A stretch of DNA of 64,000 bases from Eublepharis macularius (GCF_028583425.1 NC_072797.1:22974001-23038000); one strand, 5' to 3'. Positions 1 to 12,332 are shown, numbered from the stretch's first letter. Notes: generated by a model not told the origin, from the sequence alone. Numbers and translations are program-made.

Positions 1-901
1 TAGGGAACGCGAGCCAGTTCATTCATAAAACCGTTCCCATGTTCTGGACAGAATTGTCAGAATCGCAGTAGCAAGGCGCTTGGGTCAAATTCCCTCCCAC
101 CCATTCTCAGCTTAAGCCAGGTTCCGTCTCTTCCCAATTTTATAGAAAATTGTAAAGTATCCTTGGAGGGCATTGTCAGTTTTACTATTGTTGGGGATTT
201 TTAACAGAGTGACAGTTTTATGCATGCCATGTTTAATTCTTTGAAATTGTTGATGTTGTTCAGTGTGTTCATTGCATTATTGATGCTCTTGGAATATTTT
301 TGGGAACCGCACCAGATCCTTTGGAGGAAAGGCAGGATACAAGTATTTAAAGTTAGATATGTGTTTTATTAAGCTCTATTTGTGGACGGCTCGATGTTTA
401 CACAATGGAAGCATGTATGGAGATGTCTCTATTGTCAAAAGCAATATCAGCAGCTCCTTAGTTGAATCAACAGTGTAGTTTAATCATAAGATGCAGTTAC
501 AGTTATTTACATGGCTGTGCATTTATGTAGATCCAGTTAGCTTTGGGTTATACCTTCTTATCATTGATCCCCTAGTTTGATCCTAGAATGTACGGTACAT
601 GTTCAGTTAAGTAGTCTGTCATTTTGGCAGGGTAGTTGCCACCTAAAAATCCCACATGCTGGGGACCCTGTGTGGCTTTTTCTAAGGTGAAGAATTGACC
701 TTCCACATTTGTGGGTGGGTTGTGTTGCCAGGGTCACCGGTGCTGGCACGGAAACTCCTTAGAAGGCGTTTACATCCTTCTAAGCTCACTGACTTCAATG
801 GACTTAGAAGAATATAACCCTGCTCAAAGCGGCATTGTAACGTGTGATCACACAACTTAATGTGCAATGGCTGAACATGCTTTCTGTGTTTTCCTTTTCA
901 G
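1..901. other. SKP2 intron, left edge
   Basis: No SKP2 exon and no strong repeat seen. At about 770-850 there is a short stretch with the common squamate string pattern 'gacttcaatggacttagaa', probably an old SINE/LINE remnant. Confidence 0.4.
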
Positions 902-1000
902 AAAAATAGCGCAGAACTCCAGCTTGATACGATTAAACCTGTCTGGATGCTCTGGGTTCTCTACAGAAGGCTTGGGGGCAGTGTTGAGCAGCTGTTCCAG
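902..1000 (+). CDS. SKP2: SKP2 coding exon (LRR)
   Basis: The acceptor AG is at 900-901 after a pyrimidine-rich tract and the donor GT at 1001. The exon encodes [20 protein letters not shown] and the following LRR residues, ending in the AG of a split Arg codon. Confidence 0.95.
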
Positions 1001-4000
1001 GTTAGAAGGAAGCTTGCCAACACATGTGAGAATATTCGACCCAGTGTTGGCACAGTGTACTCATACTAGATTTAACAGCAGACACTCAAACCACAATGCA
1101 GAGGTGCATTGTTTTATTTATTTATAGTCCACCTCTCTCACTGAAACACAATTACGCAATGCAAGTCAAGACAGTCAAGGCTAACGCATACAGTAAACAA
1201 TACTGTAGGGATTATTTCTGTATAGATTACAGAAACAAGCATAACTATGAATACAGAGATGAAACATTGTAATTTGACATGGCATATTAAACAACATGGA
1301 AATTACCCAGTCAGAGCATATCTGTATCAACAGGCAGTACCTAACGTAGTCCACAGTACCTGTCGCTTTATCAAAGCATCTCTCTGAGCCAGTTCTTACA
1401 GCGCAGCCCTATTATTTAAGGAAGCCAAGAGAGTTGGAGCTTTCCTGACCTCTTCAGGCAGGCCATTCCATAAGGTGAAGGCCACACAGAGAATGTGTGT
1501 GTACAGGCAGCTATTGATTTAGCCAGTTTACAGGGGGGGATCTGCAGCAGGCCCTATTCAGTTAAGCCAGGCTACAATAGCAGAACATAGGGAAAGTGGC
1601 AGTCCCTTTAGATACGAGGGACCAAAGCCATGAAGGACTTTATATGTGATAGCCAACGCTTTTTAATGGAGCCTGGTTACTTATATGCGTGCTCTACCTA
1701 GCTCCTGATAATAATTGAGCTGCGGCATTCCGCATCAGCTGGAGTCTCCAAGTTGACTTTATGGGGCGATCTACATAGAGTGAATTAGAGTATATTACAA
1801 GCATGCATTTATGTGAAGTTTTCACTCTGGTGTCCCTCTGCTTCTCCATAAATTGGATTTTAAACACTAGGGTCTGGAATCTTGATAACCATTTCTACTG
1901 ATGCTTCTGGAGTGCAGTTATACCATTTCCCCTCTCCTGCAGTAGCCTGCAGCGTTGCCTGAAATCGTGTCCCAAGGGACAGGGGACTGCCCCGAAACAG
2001 GATTCTGGGGGGCATTTCAGGCTGCTGAGGAAGGGGGAAGGCAGGAAAATCATGCTGCACAAGCTAAGTCCTTGTACCCACAGAAATGCTAGTCCTGATC
2101 CCACCCGAGAAGTGTGTTCAGCATGTTTAGGAAATGAGTGTGTCGCCTGTCCCGAGACCTGCTCAAGGCCGCTCATGAAGTTAAAAACAGCACAACCCTA
2201 AAATCAACAAACTAAAATTACCAAGATTAAAATTAGCCGCAAAACAAGCCAGGATCACAGCAGGGGCATAGAAATAGGATAAAAACAACATTTAGCAATC
2301 AAAAATAGTATCTTCCATAGAACAACCATGAGACTAGAAACAGGCCATAGAAGCCTGACTGAAAAGGATAGAACACTAAAGTAAAAAGCTTTATTTTGGT
2401 CTAAGCACTGAAGTAGTCACCATGGGGGACTCTTCCAATGGAGAGGCGTCACCACCGACAAAGCCCAGTCTGTAGTCCCCCCCCCCTCTCAGTTTTGTGG
2501 GAAGGGGCACACAGAGCAGGGCTCCAGAGGAAGATCTTAACTGTTGGGCTAGGCAGTATGGGAGAAGGCAGTCCTTCTGCCCCCATGCTGTTCAGGGCCT
2601 TCAAGGTAAGAACCAGCCGTTTGAATAGTGCCCAGAAACAGATGAGTAATCCGTGCAGATCTTCAAGATGGGAGTGGGGGGTGGAGACGGTGCCTGTATC
2701 TAGCCCTTGACAAAAGCCTGGCTGCTACATTTTGGACCCATTGAAGTTTCCAGATGGTTTTCAAAGGCAGAGTGCATTACAGAGTGGTGGTGGAGAGTGC
2801 CCTCAAGTCATAGTTGACTTATGGCGACCCTTGGGGTTTTCATGGCAAGAGACTAACAGAGGTGATTTGCCATTGCCTGCCTCTGCAACCTTAGCCTTCA
2901 TTGAAGGTCTTCCATCCAGGCACTAACCAAGGTTGACTCTGCTTAGCTTCTGAGACGGGACAAGATCAGGTTCTCCTGGGTTATTCGGGTCAAAGTGTAT
3001 TATAGAGTGCACTACAGTAATCATACTTGGATATATCAGAGCATGAATCACTGTGATCTTACCACACTTTTTGAGGAGTGGTTGTAGCTAGTGTATTAGC
3101 AGCACTCTCCAACGGCTAATGTGCTCCTTCAGAGAAGCCCCCTTCAAGGCAGGCTCCTTGATTCACAAGTGACTTTTTTATTGACCAGCAGAACCTCTGG
3201 CGTGTTACTTTACTGGCCTTCATTTATCCCATTATCTACTCCAGGTGTTTGGTCAGGACCTCTGCAAACCCATCCAGTATATATGTTAGTTGGCACAATA
3301 TCTGAGCTAAAAGTGTTAACCTGTACACTTAATTGGGTTAGTATTTGACTAGGACAGTTAGCACACTTCTTTGGTGATAAGCTCTCCGTATGTGAATTGA
3401 CATAAACCACTTCAAATTCCTTTGCTGTTTTTGTACAAATAGAGTGAGTTAGGTTTTTACTTTGGGGATTCCCAGAGGGATGCCCTATCTCTTATTTTTG
3501 TTTTAAATGGAACATTTGTATTTCTGTAATGCGTGTTGTTTTTTCAACTTGTACATAGGCTTGAAGAGCTGAATTTGGCTTGGTGTGACTTTACTGTTGA
3601 TCATGTGAGAACAGCAGTCAGCCATATTCCTTCCACTGTAACACAACTGAACCTTAGTGGATACAGGCAGAATCTACAGATGTCAGGTGAGAAGCACATT
3701 TTGGCTTGCAACGTCTGGCTCAGGTAACCTGCCAACCCATCCTGGACTGACTTTGGTGGGAATGAAAAAACTGCTCCAGTTTGGGATTACATTGGGGAGT
3801 TCTGGAATTACATTTTGCATCATGGTCTCTGCTAATATGCTTCCTTACCCAATTTCTAAGAAACTTATCCAAAGCACTTTGCAGACAGAAGAGACGCATA
3901 GGCAAGTTGTACTACGGTATGGTTAGAGTGTCAGACTCTTAAGATCCGAGAGACCTAGGCTTGAATCCTAGCTAAGCTATGAAAGATTGCTGGGTAACCT

Positions 4001-7000
4001 TGGGCCAGTTATATAGTCTCAGCCTCGTCTATAGCCTAACCTACTTCACATGGTTATTGTGAGGGGAAAATGGAGGCGAAGAGAACATCATGAGTAGCTT
4101 TGAGTTCCCATTGGAAGAAATTTATTTTTGTCATTCCTTGCCTATCTCCCAATGGTGGGGGGGGGACCTAAAATGGCTTACAAAATTTTCCTCTCCTGTT
4201 TTATCCTCTCCCCAAACCTGTGCAGTAGGTTAGGCTAAGAGTATGTGATGGCCCAGAGTCACCCAGTGAGCTTCCATGGCAGAGCAGGGATTTGAACCTG
4301 GCTCTCCCAGATCCTAATCCACCACTCTAACCACTACACCAACACTGTCTTGGCTCTCAATGAAGTACATAAATAAAACTTGAAAGAAAGAAACAACTTG
4401 GTGTATGCAAGTACATGCATGCGCATAGCTTAATGGGGATGGCAAATAAGTCTGCAGAAAAATATGCTACCACATTCATGTGTTAGTGGGATGAATCCAA
4501 CCAGCTGATTCTCTGATGAAAAAAGGGAGGAAGAGTCCCCCTTGACCAGCCAAAAAAGTTATGCTGGGGATCGTAAGATTTGCATGTCAGATGGGCTGTA
4601 GTAAGTATAGGAGTTGGCTGGTATTGAGTTGAAAATCTGGTTACATTGAGCCTGTGCTCAAGATATGAGGATTATAACCAGAGTTGTGGACAGCACTTGG
4701 TCCTCATGGGGACGTCCCTGGAACTTGAGCATACCCGAATGCCTGACTGGCCTCATGTGCTCTTTGCTCCAGTAGGCCCACATCCAAGCTTTTAAGTAGT
4801 TTGTGAATGGCAAACTGTGGAAAATCCATCTTTGCTTGTGATGGTCAGATAAACTGTTTGCAATGAAATCAGTTTCTGGATGACTGAAAACTATGATTAA
4901 ATATATTGGGATAAAAAGACTCACTTTAAAGCTGCAGTTATACGTATTTGAGATTAAAGCTTTATTAAACTCACTGCAACTTCCATAAATTGCACTGTAA
5001 AACAAACAACCCCATTGCAAGGTCTTCTGGTAATCATACTGGAAGCAAAGTGTGTGGCAAATTTTCCTGGCCTTTCTTTAAAAGGTTTCTATTTCTTGTG
5101 TGAAGTTTATAACACTGATGTGTGTGGCTGGCTCATTGAATTTAATTTCTCATTCCAGATGTTAAAACATTACTAGAGAGGTGTTGCAATCTAGTACATT
5201 TAGATTTAAGGTAAGAGAATTTGAATCTTAGTGAATGTGTGTGATGTTGCAGGGAACCCACTGAAGGATAAATGAAAACCAGCTTTCAGGGAAAAAAGCA
5301 CACATTTCAAATACTGGCCGTAGAGTACTGGGAGAGTTAAATGTCGGTCCCCACTAGTTCTGTCAAGGCAATGGATCATTAGGATCTAGCCTAGTACAAG
5401 AAAGATTCCAGTCCAATATTGCACCACTAATAATTGAAAATAAGTGATTTTTAAAGTCAAGCAGTACCAAGGAGGCCCGCCAAGCCTCGACTCGAGCCAG
5501 GGCCTTTTCAGACCAGGCTCCCACCTGGTGGAACGCTCTGTCTGCCGAGACCAGGGCCCGGCAGGACTTACTATCCTTCCGCCGGGCCTGCAAGACAGAG
5601 TTGTTCCACCAGGCATATGGTTGAGGCTGGGCCTCCGCCGGTCTGAAAAAAGGGGTGTATAAAATCTTAAACCCTCCCTGCGAAGGCTGTCCACCATCCT
5701 GTTTTAAATGTGTATTAATACACTGTTTTAATGATGTTTTAATGCAGATGAATTTTTATTGTATTTTGTTAGAATAGAAATTTGAAATAAATAAGTATAG
5801 TTATTTTCTCTAACATAGTAACAGCTAATCCCAATCCTATATGAGCTGGCAAAATGCCCATTGTTGGGTGTGGTGGAGTGTGTGCTTGTATAATGCAGAG
5901 CCAAATCTGACATGATTGGGGCATCAGGAAAGAGGTTTTATTCTGCTTTCTGCTGTATCCTGAATTGCAACTAGCTCACTTTGTAAGAGTGTATTTGTGT
6001 ACCCTCATATAATAAGGGCTTTACAACATTTCTGCGGGCTTGTAGTAATAGTCCGCTAGGCCAAGTATAACGGATCAGGTGCGAAAAGGAAAATGCATCT
6101 GTCTCCTTAGAGGAAGGATCATACTCTGACCCTTTAAGAGTTCCCTGTCCATACATCAGATGCAGAGATTAAAATGTTTGGACTTGAGAGTCAAGCAATC
6201 AAATCCCACATCAGTCCCTGTGACTTTGCTTGGATGCAGGCAAGGAAGAGACTTAGCTCTTTGCTTTAGTTTGGAAACCAACAGTCTATTGTTCCCACTT
6301 GGTGTGAAAGTGGGTTACAAAAGTTCTGTAAAGCGATTTGTTATACTCCAGGCATGGAAAAAACAGACCTTTTGCCTGGTTGATAGGAGAACTGGGGGAG
6401 CTACTAGTTGGTACAAGGAAGCAAACAAAATTACAACCAGCGGCTGTTTCCTCTGCTGTGCAAGTCTGTTCAGTTAAGTAGGGCATCTTAAAGGCAAGTG
6501 TTTCAAGTGGGTAGGGAAAGTGAATCCTGGTCAGACTTAAGCAACTGGTTTCTCACTTCCATTGAGTACAAAACCAATTTTAGTGTCTCCCAGAAATCAG
6601 GGCAAAGATTAGCACACCAGGACACAACTCATTTTAACAAAAGCAAGTTATTTAGTGTATCTAATGGGGATTTTATGTTCAGAAATGTTTGAGTAAGGTA
6701 CATTCTGAGTTCTTTTAATGAATGGGGACTGCTTTTAATTACTTGATTAAAGCACAAAACCCACAAAGATCCCTCTTCTTCATTTGCCCATACAAGGTAA
6801 GTAGTTGTTGTGTTGAGTGGGAAGTCCGATAATTAATTACTCTGATAATTGAGTTTTAGAACTAAATTTATGCTTCACTTTTCCCCGTTTAGTAGCCTGT
6901 CTGTTGAGTTTAAATACATGGCATAGAAATTATTAAATCTGATCCTTCTGTTGCAGTGACAGTGTTATGTTGAAAGCCGAATGCCTTCAGTACTTCTGCC

Positions 7001-7790
7001 AGCTGACTTATCTGGAGCATTTATCTCTTAGTCGATGCTACCAGATACCTCCTGCAGCCTTACTGTGAGTAATATTTTGCTGTTCTTAAAACCAGTTTGA
7101 AAAACTACTAAATGTATTTCAGAGTGAATGCGCAGTGGTTAACGTTTCAAGTATTATGATGGACACTAATAGTCCACCAAATGGAGTGAACACATGGGCA
7201 CCCAGTATTTTCGTTTGCTCCATTCTGTATTTTTCACACAGTTGTGAAATTAGATGGGAATTCTTTGCTCTAGGCTTGAGCTGTGGGAAAGAGGTTAATC
7301 ATGACGTTCGTCAGAGACTATGTCAAATGGCTCCTCACGAGTGCCATACTCCCCATTGCTCCAGCCCCATCATTTCAGAGGATGACTTTTTCTCTTTCCT
7401 ACCACTTATTTCTCTATATGGTTACTCAGCTTATCTCCTTTCAAAGATACCTTCTCATGTTGCCCTTGACCTCTCCTGCGCAGTAGCTTTGTAAGTGGGT
7501 TTGATTTCTTCCTCTGCTCTGAAAAATACTGTTTCTAGCCATTGTGTTCACTTCATTTTTTCCTCTTCTTTTCTAGTGAACTCGGTGAAATTGCTACACT
7601 CAAAACACTCCAAATTTTTGGAATAGTAACTGCAACCTCTCTCCAGCTGCTAAAGGCAACACTTCCACATATAAAGATCAACACTTCCCATTTTACAACT
7701 ATTGCAAGGCCCACCACCAGCTCCAAAAAGAATCAAGAAATCTGGGGAATCCAATGCAGACTGAGTTTAAGAAATCTGGTTGGTTTTTAA
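902..7790 (+). CDS. SKP2: SKP2, 3' half (last five coding exons, partial gene)
   Basis: F-box/LRR substrate receptor of the SCF ubiquitin ligase that recognises p27 and other cell-cycle proteins in the nucleus (family knowledge). Five exons (902-1000, 3559-3686, 5159-5210, 6957-7064, 7577-7790) join with continuous phase and AG/GT borders to about 199 residues matching the C-terminal half of human SKP2 (424 aa). Leucine-rich repeats are readable, e.g. [38 protein letters not shown] and [10 protein letters not shown]. The last exon carries the conserved C-terminal tail with [10 protein letters not shown] and KKNQEIWGI and ends in TAA at 7788. The F-box and first LRR exons are not seen in bases 1-901 and should lie left of the window. 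No break is seen in the part present. Confidence 0.97.
1103..1850 (-). mobile_element. L2-like LINE 3' portion, antisense
   Basis: Reading the - strand, the piece ends with the tail 'tcagtgagagaggtggactataaataaa' (written here in two parts: a conserved tail, then TTTA-type repeats at 1105-1125). Further right are remnants of the L2-type C-terminal region (the WN.LPEEV-type motif and the HWLPV region). It lies in the SKP2 intron after exon 902-1000 and is degraded. Confidence 0.7.
2160..3180 (-). mobile_element. Second L2-like LINE fragment, antisense
   Basis: At about 2590-2770 and 3000-3100 the antisense of the LINE 'HWLPV..FK' region is recognisable. It is split at 2783-3003 by a SINE flanked by a duplicated piece of the LINE. 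It is degraded, with no long frame. The left boundary is uncertain. Confidence 0.55.
2783..3003 (-). mobile_element. 5S-rRNA-derived SINE, nested in LINE
   Basis: The right part (about 2905-2990) is the reverse complement of the 5S rRNA internal control region (tgcttagcttctgaga and ccatccaggcactaacca). The left part holds the SINE body (cttatggcgacccttgg). The flanks agagtgcattacag (2769-2782) and agagtgcactacag (3004-3017) are a 14-bp target duplication inside the LINE. Confidence 0.85.
3559..3686 (+). CDS. SKP2: SKP2 coding exon (LRR)
   Basis: The acceptor is ...catag at 3554-3558 and the donor gtgaga at 3687. The frame begins by completing the Arg codon, reads [16 protein letters not shown], and ends with NLQMS plus one base. 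Confidence 0.95.
3910..4138 (+). mobile_element. tRNA-derived MIR/CORE-like SINE
   Basis: A-box-like ggttagagtgtcagact is followed by B-box-like gcttgaatcctagc, then the core 'gggtaaccttgggccagt' and a LINE-like tail. It sits in a SKP2 intron directly next to an inverted relative. Confidence 0.75.
4139..4352 (-). mobile_element. tRNA-derived MIR/CORE-like SINE, inverted
   Basis: Same family as the neighbour in opposite orientation. The - strand reads ggttagagtggtggatta at its start, then the core ggtgactctgggcca and the tail. The two abut tail to tail. Confidence 0.75.
5159..5210 (+). CDS. SKP2: SKP2 coding exon (52 nt, LRR)
   Basis: The acceptor is cattccag ending at 5158 and the donor gtaaga at 5211. 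It encodes [17 protein letters not shown], matching human DLSTLVRRCPNLVHLDL. It is too short for an ORF scan and was found from phase and homology. Confidence 0.93.
5470..5770 (+). mobile_element. L2/CR1-type LINE 3' end
   Basis: The + frame (5496-5624) reads [20 protein letters not shown], then [15 protein letters not shown] and a stop: the C-terminal motif of L2/CR1-clade ORF2. A short untranslated tail follows. The strong GC richness contrasts with the intron. It is among the best preserved LINE pieces here. Confidence 0.75.
6957..7064 (+). CDS. SKP2: SKP2 coding exon (LRR)
   Basis: The acceptor is ttgcag ending at 6956 and the donor gtgagt at 7065. It encodes [17 protein letters not shown] and then [15 protein letters not shown], two LRR segments that match SKP2. 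Confidence 0.95.
7577..7790 (+). CDS. SKP2: SKP2 terminal coding exon with stop
   Basis: The acceptor is ttctag ending at 7576. The exon reads [17 protein letters not shown], then [10 protein letters not shown] and [13 protein letters not shown], and stops at TAA 7788-7790. This is the C-terminal tail of SKP2, which in the human structure folds back along the LRR concave face (family knowledge). Confidence 0.97.
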
Positions 7791-8216
7791 TGTGGCATCT
7801 AAGGCTTCCGGGAGCCAGCAACATTCCCCAAAACCTTGACTATGGAGTTCTGGAAAAGTTGGGTTACTTTTACTTTACTTCATAACTTGTAATGCATTTT
7901 CCGACTACTTTAACTGACAATCCCATTGATTTCAGTGTTTATGTGCAAGCAGGCTACCTTCCGTAATTTATCAAACCCTTAGTTTTTCAGATGTACTTTC
8001 TACTATAGTTGAATTTTATCAAAGGCACATTAATCATGTACAAATACCTGGTGAAATTAAGCAACATGCACACCCTGCTCCTGGAAACTGTGGCTTTTTA
8101 GAAAATTATTAAAGTCTGCAAGTTTTTATATGCCTGTTTCAGTTGCCTAATCAAATACTTCTTTTAGTCGTTGGAGCCAGTACTTGTTCACATTATTATG
8201 GGGGCGCTGTAATAAA
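7791..8216 (+). other. SKP2: SKP2 3' UTR with poly(A) signals
   Basis: The sequence downstream of the stop has an ATTAAA at 8108-8113 and an AATAAA at 8211-8216. Either could end the transcript; the exact end is not shown by sequence alone. Confidence 0.55.
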
Positions 8217-9163
8217 TTGTGGAGTCTCAAGCACTTCAAATCTCACTCTTGCAGCTGAGATGTAACACTAATGCATCGAGATAATTCTTTTTGTTTTTAA
8301 ATTTCTGCTGGTGTTGACGTTGCATCCAGAGCAGAACTCCCCGTTTCTCTTGAAAAGAATTAGATACAAAATTTCTGTTCAGATATTCTCCCCCCTCCCC
8401 CCCATGAGAAATACACTAGTACCATTTCAGTGGCAATTAATCCGTAAATTACTTATTTTTTAAAAAAAGTTAGTACAAGTGGGAATCTCAAGGATTTTGT
8501 AGGCTGTTTCTTCTTTACTGGGCAACCTGTGGTTTCTCCAGACAAGAACAGCAATCTGCCCCTATGAAGACTGAGGCTGGGACATTCATTCCCAGAAAAG
8601 CAAGCTGATCAGCTTCCTTATAATTAGTTGCCCTGCAGAGTGGGCTTGATGTATGCAGCAAACTCTGGTAGGGGGACTTCCCTCACTTTGGCGGACAGTT
8701 GTGTATATCTGGGGGTTTCCTGGGATATAGAGATATGCTTAGCCAGAGTTTAAGATGAAATCAAGACCCAATGATATAGTACAAGCTTAAGCTATATGGC
8801 CACACCCTGTTGCCTCCTCCTGTCTATATTATTGCTACTATAGAGATAATTGGACTTCTAACAGTACTTGAAGTTCTTCTATATTCTAATATGCTACAAG
8901 ATGAACAGGTGACTTTTCCTGTTTTGTCATGGCTGTGTCAAATATAACTGAGGTACAAAAATGAGTATCTAGTGGTAGAGGTCATTCTTAATTAGAGAAT
9001 TCATATTACGTAGGCATAAGGGCATATTTATAAAGAACGGGGGGGGAGGGGGAATTAAGTTCTAAAAAGCATCTTGTGCTAACCCAGATAACCACTGAGA
9101 ATTCAGTACGGACATCTGCCTTAAAGAGCTGAAAGACACGGTATTTTCAAAAACACTAACACC
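8217..9163. other. Convergent intergenic gap between SKP2 and NADK2
   Basis: About 0.9 kb between the likely SKP2 and NADK2 transcript ends. I see AT-rich unique-looking sequence with no recognisable gene or repeat. Confidence 0.5.
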
Positions 9164-10757
9164 TTTATTATGAAGCACAGCATATATTTCTTAATGAAAC
9201 CAAAAATCAATGTCTTTATTTTAATATAATCTGGAACCTAGATTGAAAGTTAATAGAGATGCCAGAATTAAGCAACTGAGAATTGGAAGGTGATTATTTC
9301 AGCTACACAGCTAATTAAAAATTAAATAATTACTTGAAATTTGTGCACATCACAAAATTTCTTTATTTTATATAGCACAAAATTATTTCAGTAATGTTTT
9401 TAACAGCTTGAATTAGCTTTCTAAAGATTTGTCCTTTGCTTTCACATCAACACTGCACTTTCTCTGTATCTAGTTCCCACAAAGAAAGCAATCATTAAAC
9501 GTAGGTATAAACTATAACATTAGTAGGTGTCCAAGAACACCTCGTACAGAGTGGGTTTGTGGCTATTTTGGTACCTATACAAGCCCCCATTTCACATTTC
9601 CCAGTCATTGTGTGTGTAAAGTGCTTTCAAGTCACAGCAGACTTAAAGGGGGGAGACTTACCATTGGGGGAGAATTAATCTGTTTAAGATTTCACTTTTG
9701 CATTGAGAAACCATTAATCATTCTAACCTTATAAATGTGCATTGCCTACCTTTTTAACCCTTCATGGTTTTGCACAGACAAAAATGGCACATTTCAAAGG
9801 ACATTACCACTTAACTATGTAACCATAGTGGTCATGCACCATCATAGGCTTCACAATTCAGACCCTCCCCCTCCCCAAGACAAGCAGCTTACCAGAACAT
9901 TATTGGGAATGGGAGGCTTGTGCCTACCTGTGTGGCAGTGAAGAGAAAGGGGGAGATAAAAAGATTGTTCACATATAGGAGCTCCACCCATAATGCAAAC
10001 AGGCTGTGCTATTTGTTCTCAGAATTTAAGGGATTTTTAATCCCATGACAGCTATATTAAATATTCAAACAGTAGTTCATCTGTTTCGTAAGCCAGTAGC
10101 CTATTCTACAGCTTCCTTAGTTTACAAAGCAGTTTTATGCTCCCTGATTCCCAGCCCCTTTACTCAGAAGTCAGTCCCACTCGCTGCAGTACAGCATATT
10201 TTTAAATGAACCCAGGATCACAGCCTTAATAGCTCATCTAAGTACTTCAATCAGCATGCTGTTTTGGAGGGTTGGAGATTTCCAAGGAAAGCTGATTTCA
10301 TCACAAAACCGTTTAAAGAGCTAGACATCGAGGTCTATTTCTAGTTAACAGCTTTGCTATTACTCAACGGCCGAGGAAGGCTTACCTTCAGACTTAAAGC
10401 ATACTTGCGCAATCATTTCAAAATTCTGCTTCTGAAATGTTTGGAGCTAAGTACTAAGGACTTGGTGTGTTTTTTTAGTGTGTAATTAAAAAGGACTCAT
10501 TTATTTGATTCCCACTGAAGATTCATTACTATTTCAAATGTAAACATGAATGTGTTTGGCAGTAAGTTTAATTGGGTTGTGATGAACCTTGCATCTTTAC
10601 AGTGTTAAACACAGTATCAACCACTATACTACTGAAAGCCATATTTGCAAAAGCCATGCAGCTTATTTAATAAATACAATTGGCAAGTTGTTGGCTGTAG
10701 TCACAGTTCTATGGGGTTTTGTCCCTTACTGATATCGCAAACAGGAATTCTAATTAT

Positions 10758-11640
10758 GGCCTTTTCCACGCAGGCCATTTACTCCTCTCTTTTTTGAGGA
10801 TTCACTCCAAAAGCATTGAATTCATTTTGGTCACCTACCTTTCCACACAGTGCTTTTAATCTCATTGTGGGTGCCCTCTTTTTTGGCTGCGCTGTCATGA
10901 AATAAAGATTATGTGGGTGAGGTGCGGACATCATCCCTGGAGTCACTGTCAGCATCGCCAGTGCCATCACATCACCACCACCCCTCCTTTTTAAAATCTG
11001 TGTATGCCCAGTTGTTTTTATGATAACCAGATGTACCCAGCAGTAAGGCATTAGGAGTGGGGAAAAATCAAAATCAAAAGGAAATCCAACATGGCGCAAA
11101 TGAAAGCAAAAGGAACCCTAAAAGAGATCCATGTAACCACAAGACAAAATAACCTATCATTATGCTTGGTTTAAATTTTTTTCCCTGATACACAACAGCC
11201 CTGCTCTGACTAGACATTTTTGTTTATGATTTATGACCCTCCTCTCATGGCTAAACCAGAGAGCCCCACCCAGGCTGACCCAGAGCTGGAAGACAGAGTA
11301 CTGCATTAGTGGGGTAAACAGACACAATGCAAAAACATAGTATCATTAAGTTACCTTTTTTAAAAAAAAAAGCATTTGCTTCGTAAGGGGAAAGGGAGAT
11401 GGGAGAACAGAGGTGGCCTGGCGGGGGGGAAACTAAAGTAAAATTCTGCACAATTGAAAAAGCCGACTCAAAACTGCATGGAGACAAGGATTGGAGAATA
11501 AGCACAGGAAGAAATTAGAAGAGAACCCTTGAAAACTCCGCAATGAAATCTGAAGGGGGAGTTAAGCATGTGGAATTCAGAAAAAAAAACACAGCAGTAT
11601 GGGGCTAGAAATGGCAAAAATCGCCCATGTGGAAAAGGCC
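10758..11640. mobile_element. Non-autonomous DNA element with terminal inverted repeats (883 bp)
   Basis: The ends are inverted copies: ggccttttccacgcaggc on the left and, on the other strand from the right, ggccttttccacatgggc. Both flanks carry the trinucleotide TAT, a possible 3-bp target duplication. No transposase is seen. It lies in the probable NADK2 3' UTR. A related right end may exist at about 40505-40571. Confidence 0.65.
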
Positions 11641-12203
11641 TATGTGGCATTTGCTTTTCATAAAACAATTCCAAAAAAACCCACCGGTATTCAGAGAGAC
11701 TAAATTTTCATTTCGCACAGACTGGTTTTATATTGCACCCATGCAAAACAATATGCCCTCTTAAATATTTGAAATTTACAAGGAATGATACTGTTTTCAT
11801 TACTTAAGAAAATTAAATTCCTGATTAAAGTATGCAACTTTTGTCTAACATTACTACAGCACATTTTCTGGGAAATTTACAGAGGGGCATTTTTCAAAAC
11901 TCAATTTAGACTAGAACTAAAACAGGTTTTAAAATTGTTAGCAAGATGACATGATTCCCATTAAGTGTCTCTAGCTATGCAAGGTAAATATGGGCAGCAC
12001 AATATGCTTAAGCAAATTGGGTGAAGCTAGAGAAAATTTCTAGAATCAATATGCTTCTGGAATTTTTGAAGTGTCAATTCCGGATTGGTTTCTACTATTA
12101 AAAACATTAGAAATGTAAAAATTCTTAGTGTGTAGCAACGGTTTTTAATTTGTTGGGTAAATAATCCCAACGTTAACTCTTAACTTCAAGTTAATGAACT
12201 CTG

Positions 12204-12332
12204 ACAGTATTTGCTCTTAAAAAATTGTATGGGTTGGACAAATCAAGATATTTTGCTGTTTGTGTCTAACAGTATTTACTCTTAGAAAATTTTAGGGGTT
12301 GGACAAATCAAGATATTTTGCTGTGTTTGTCA
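12204..12332. repeat. Tandem duplication of about 65 bp
   Basis: Two adjacent copies share ggttggacaaatcaagatat and ttttgctgt and begin with cagtattt(g/a)ctctta. They are about 90% alike and lie in the probable NADK2 3' UTR, close to the stop codon. Confidence 0.9.

Noticed and set aside
9600-9660. Possible 5S-SINE end (aagtgctttcaagtcacagc)
   Set aside because: Only about 40 bp resemble the SINE end; too short to call.
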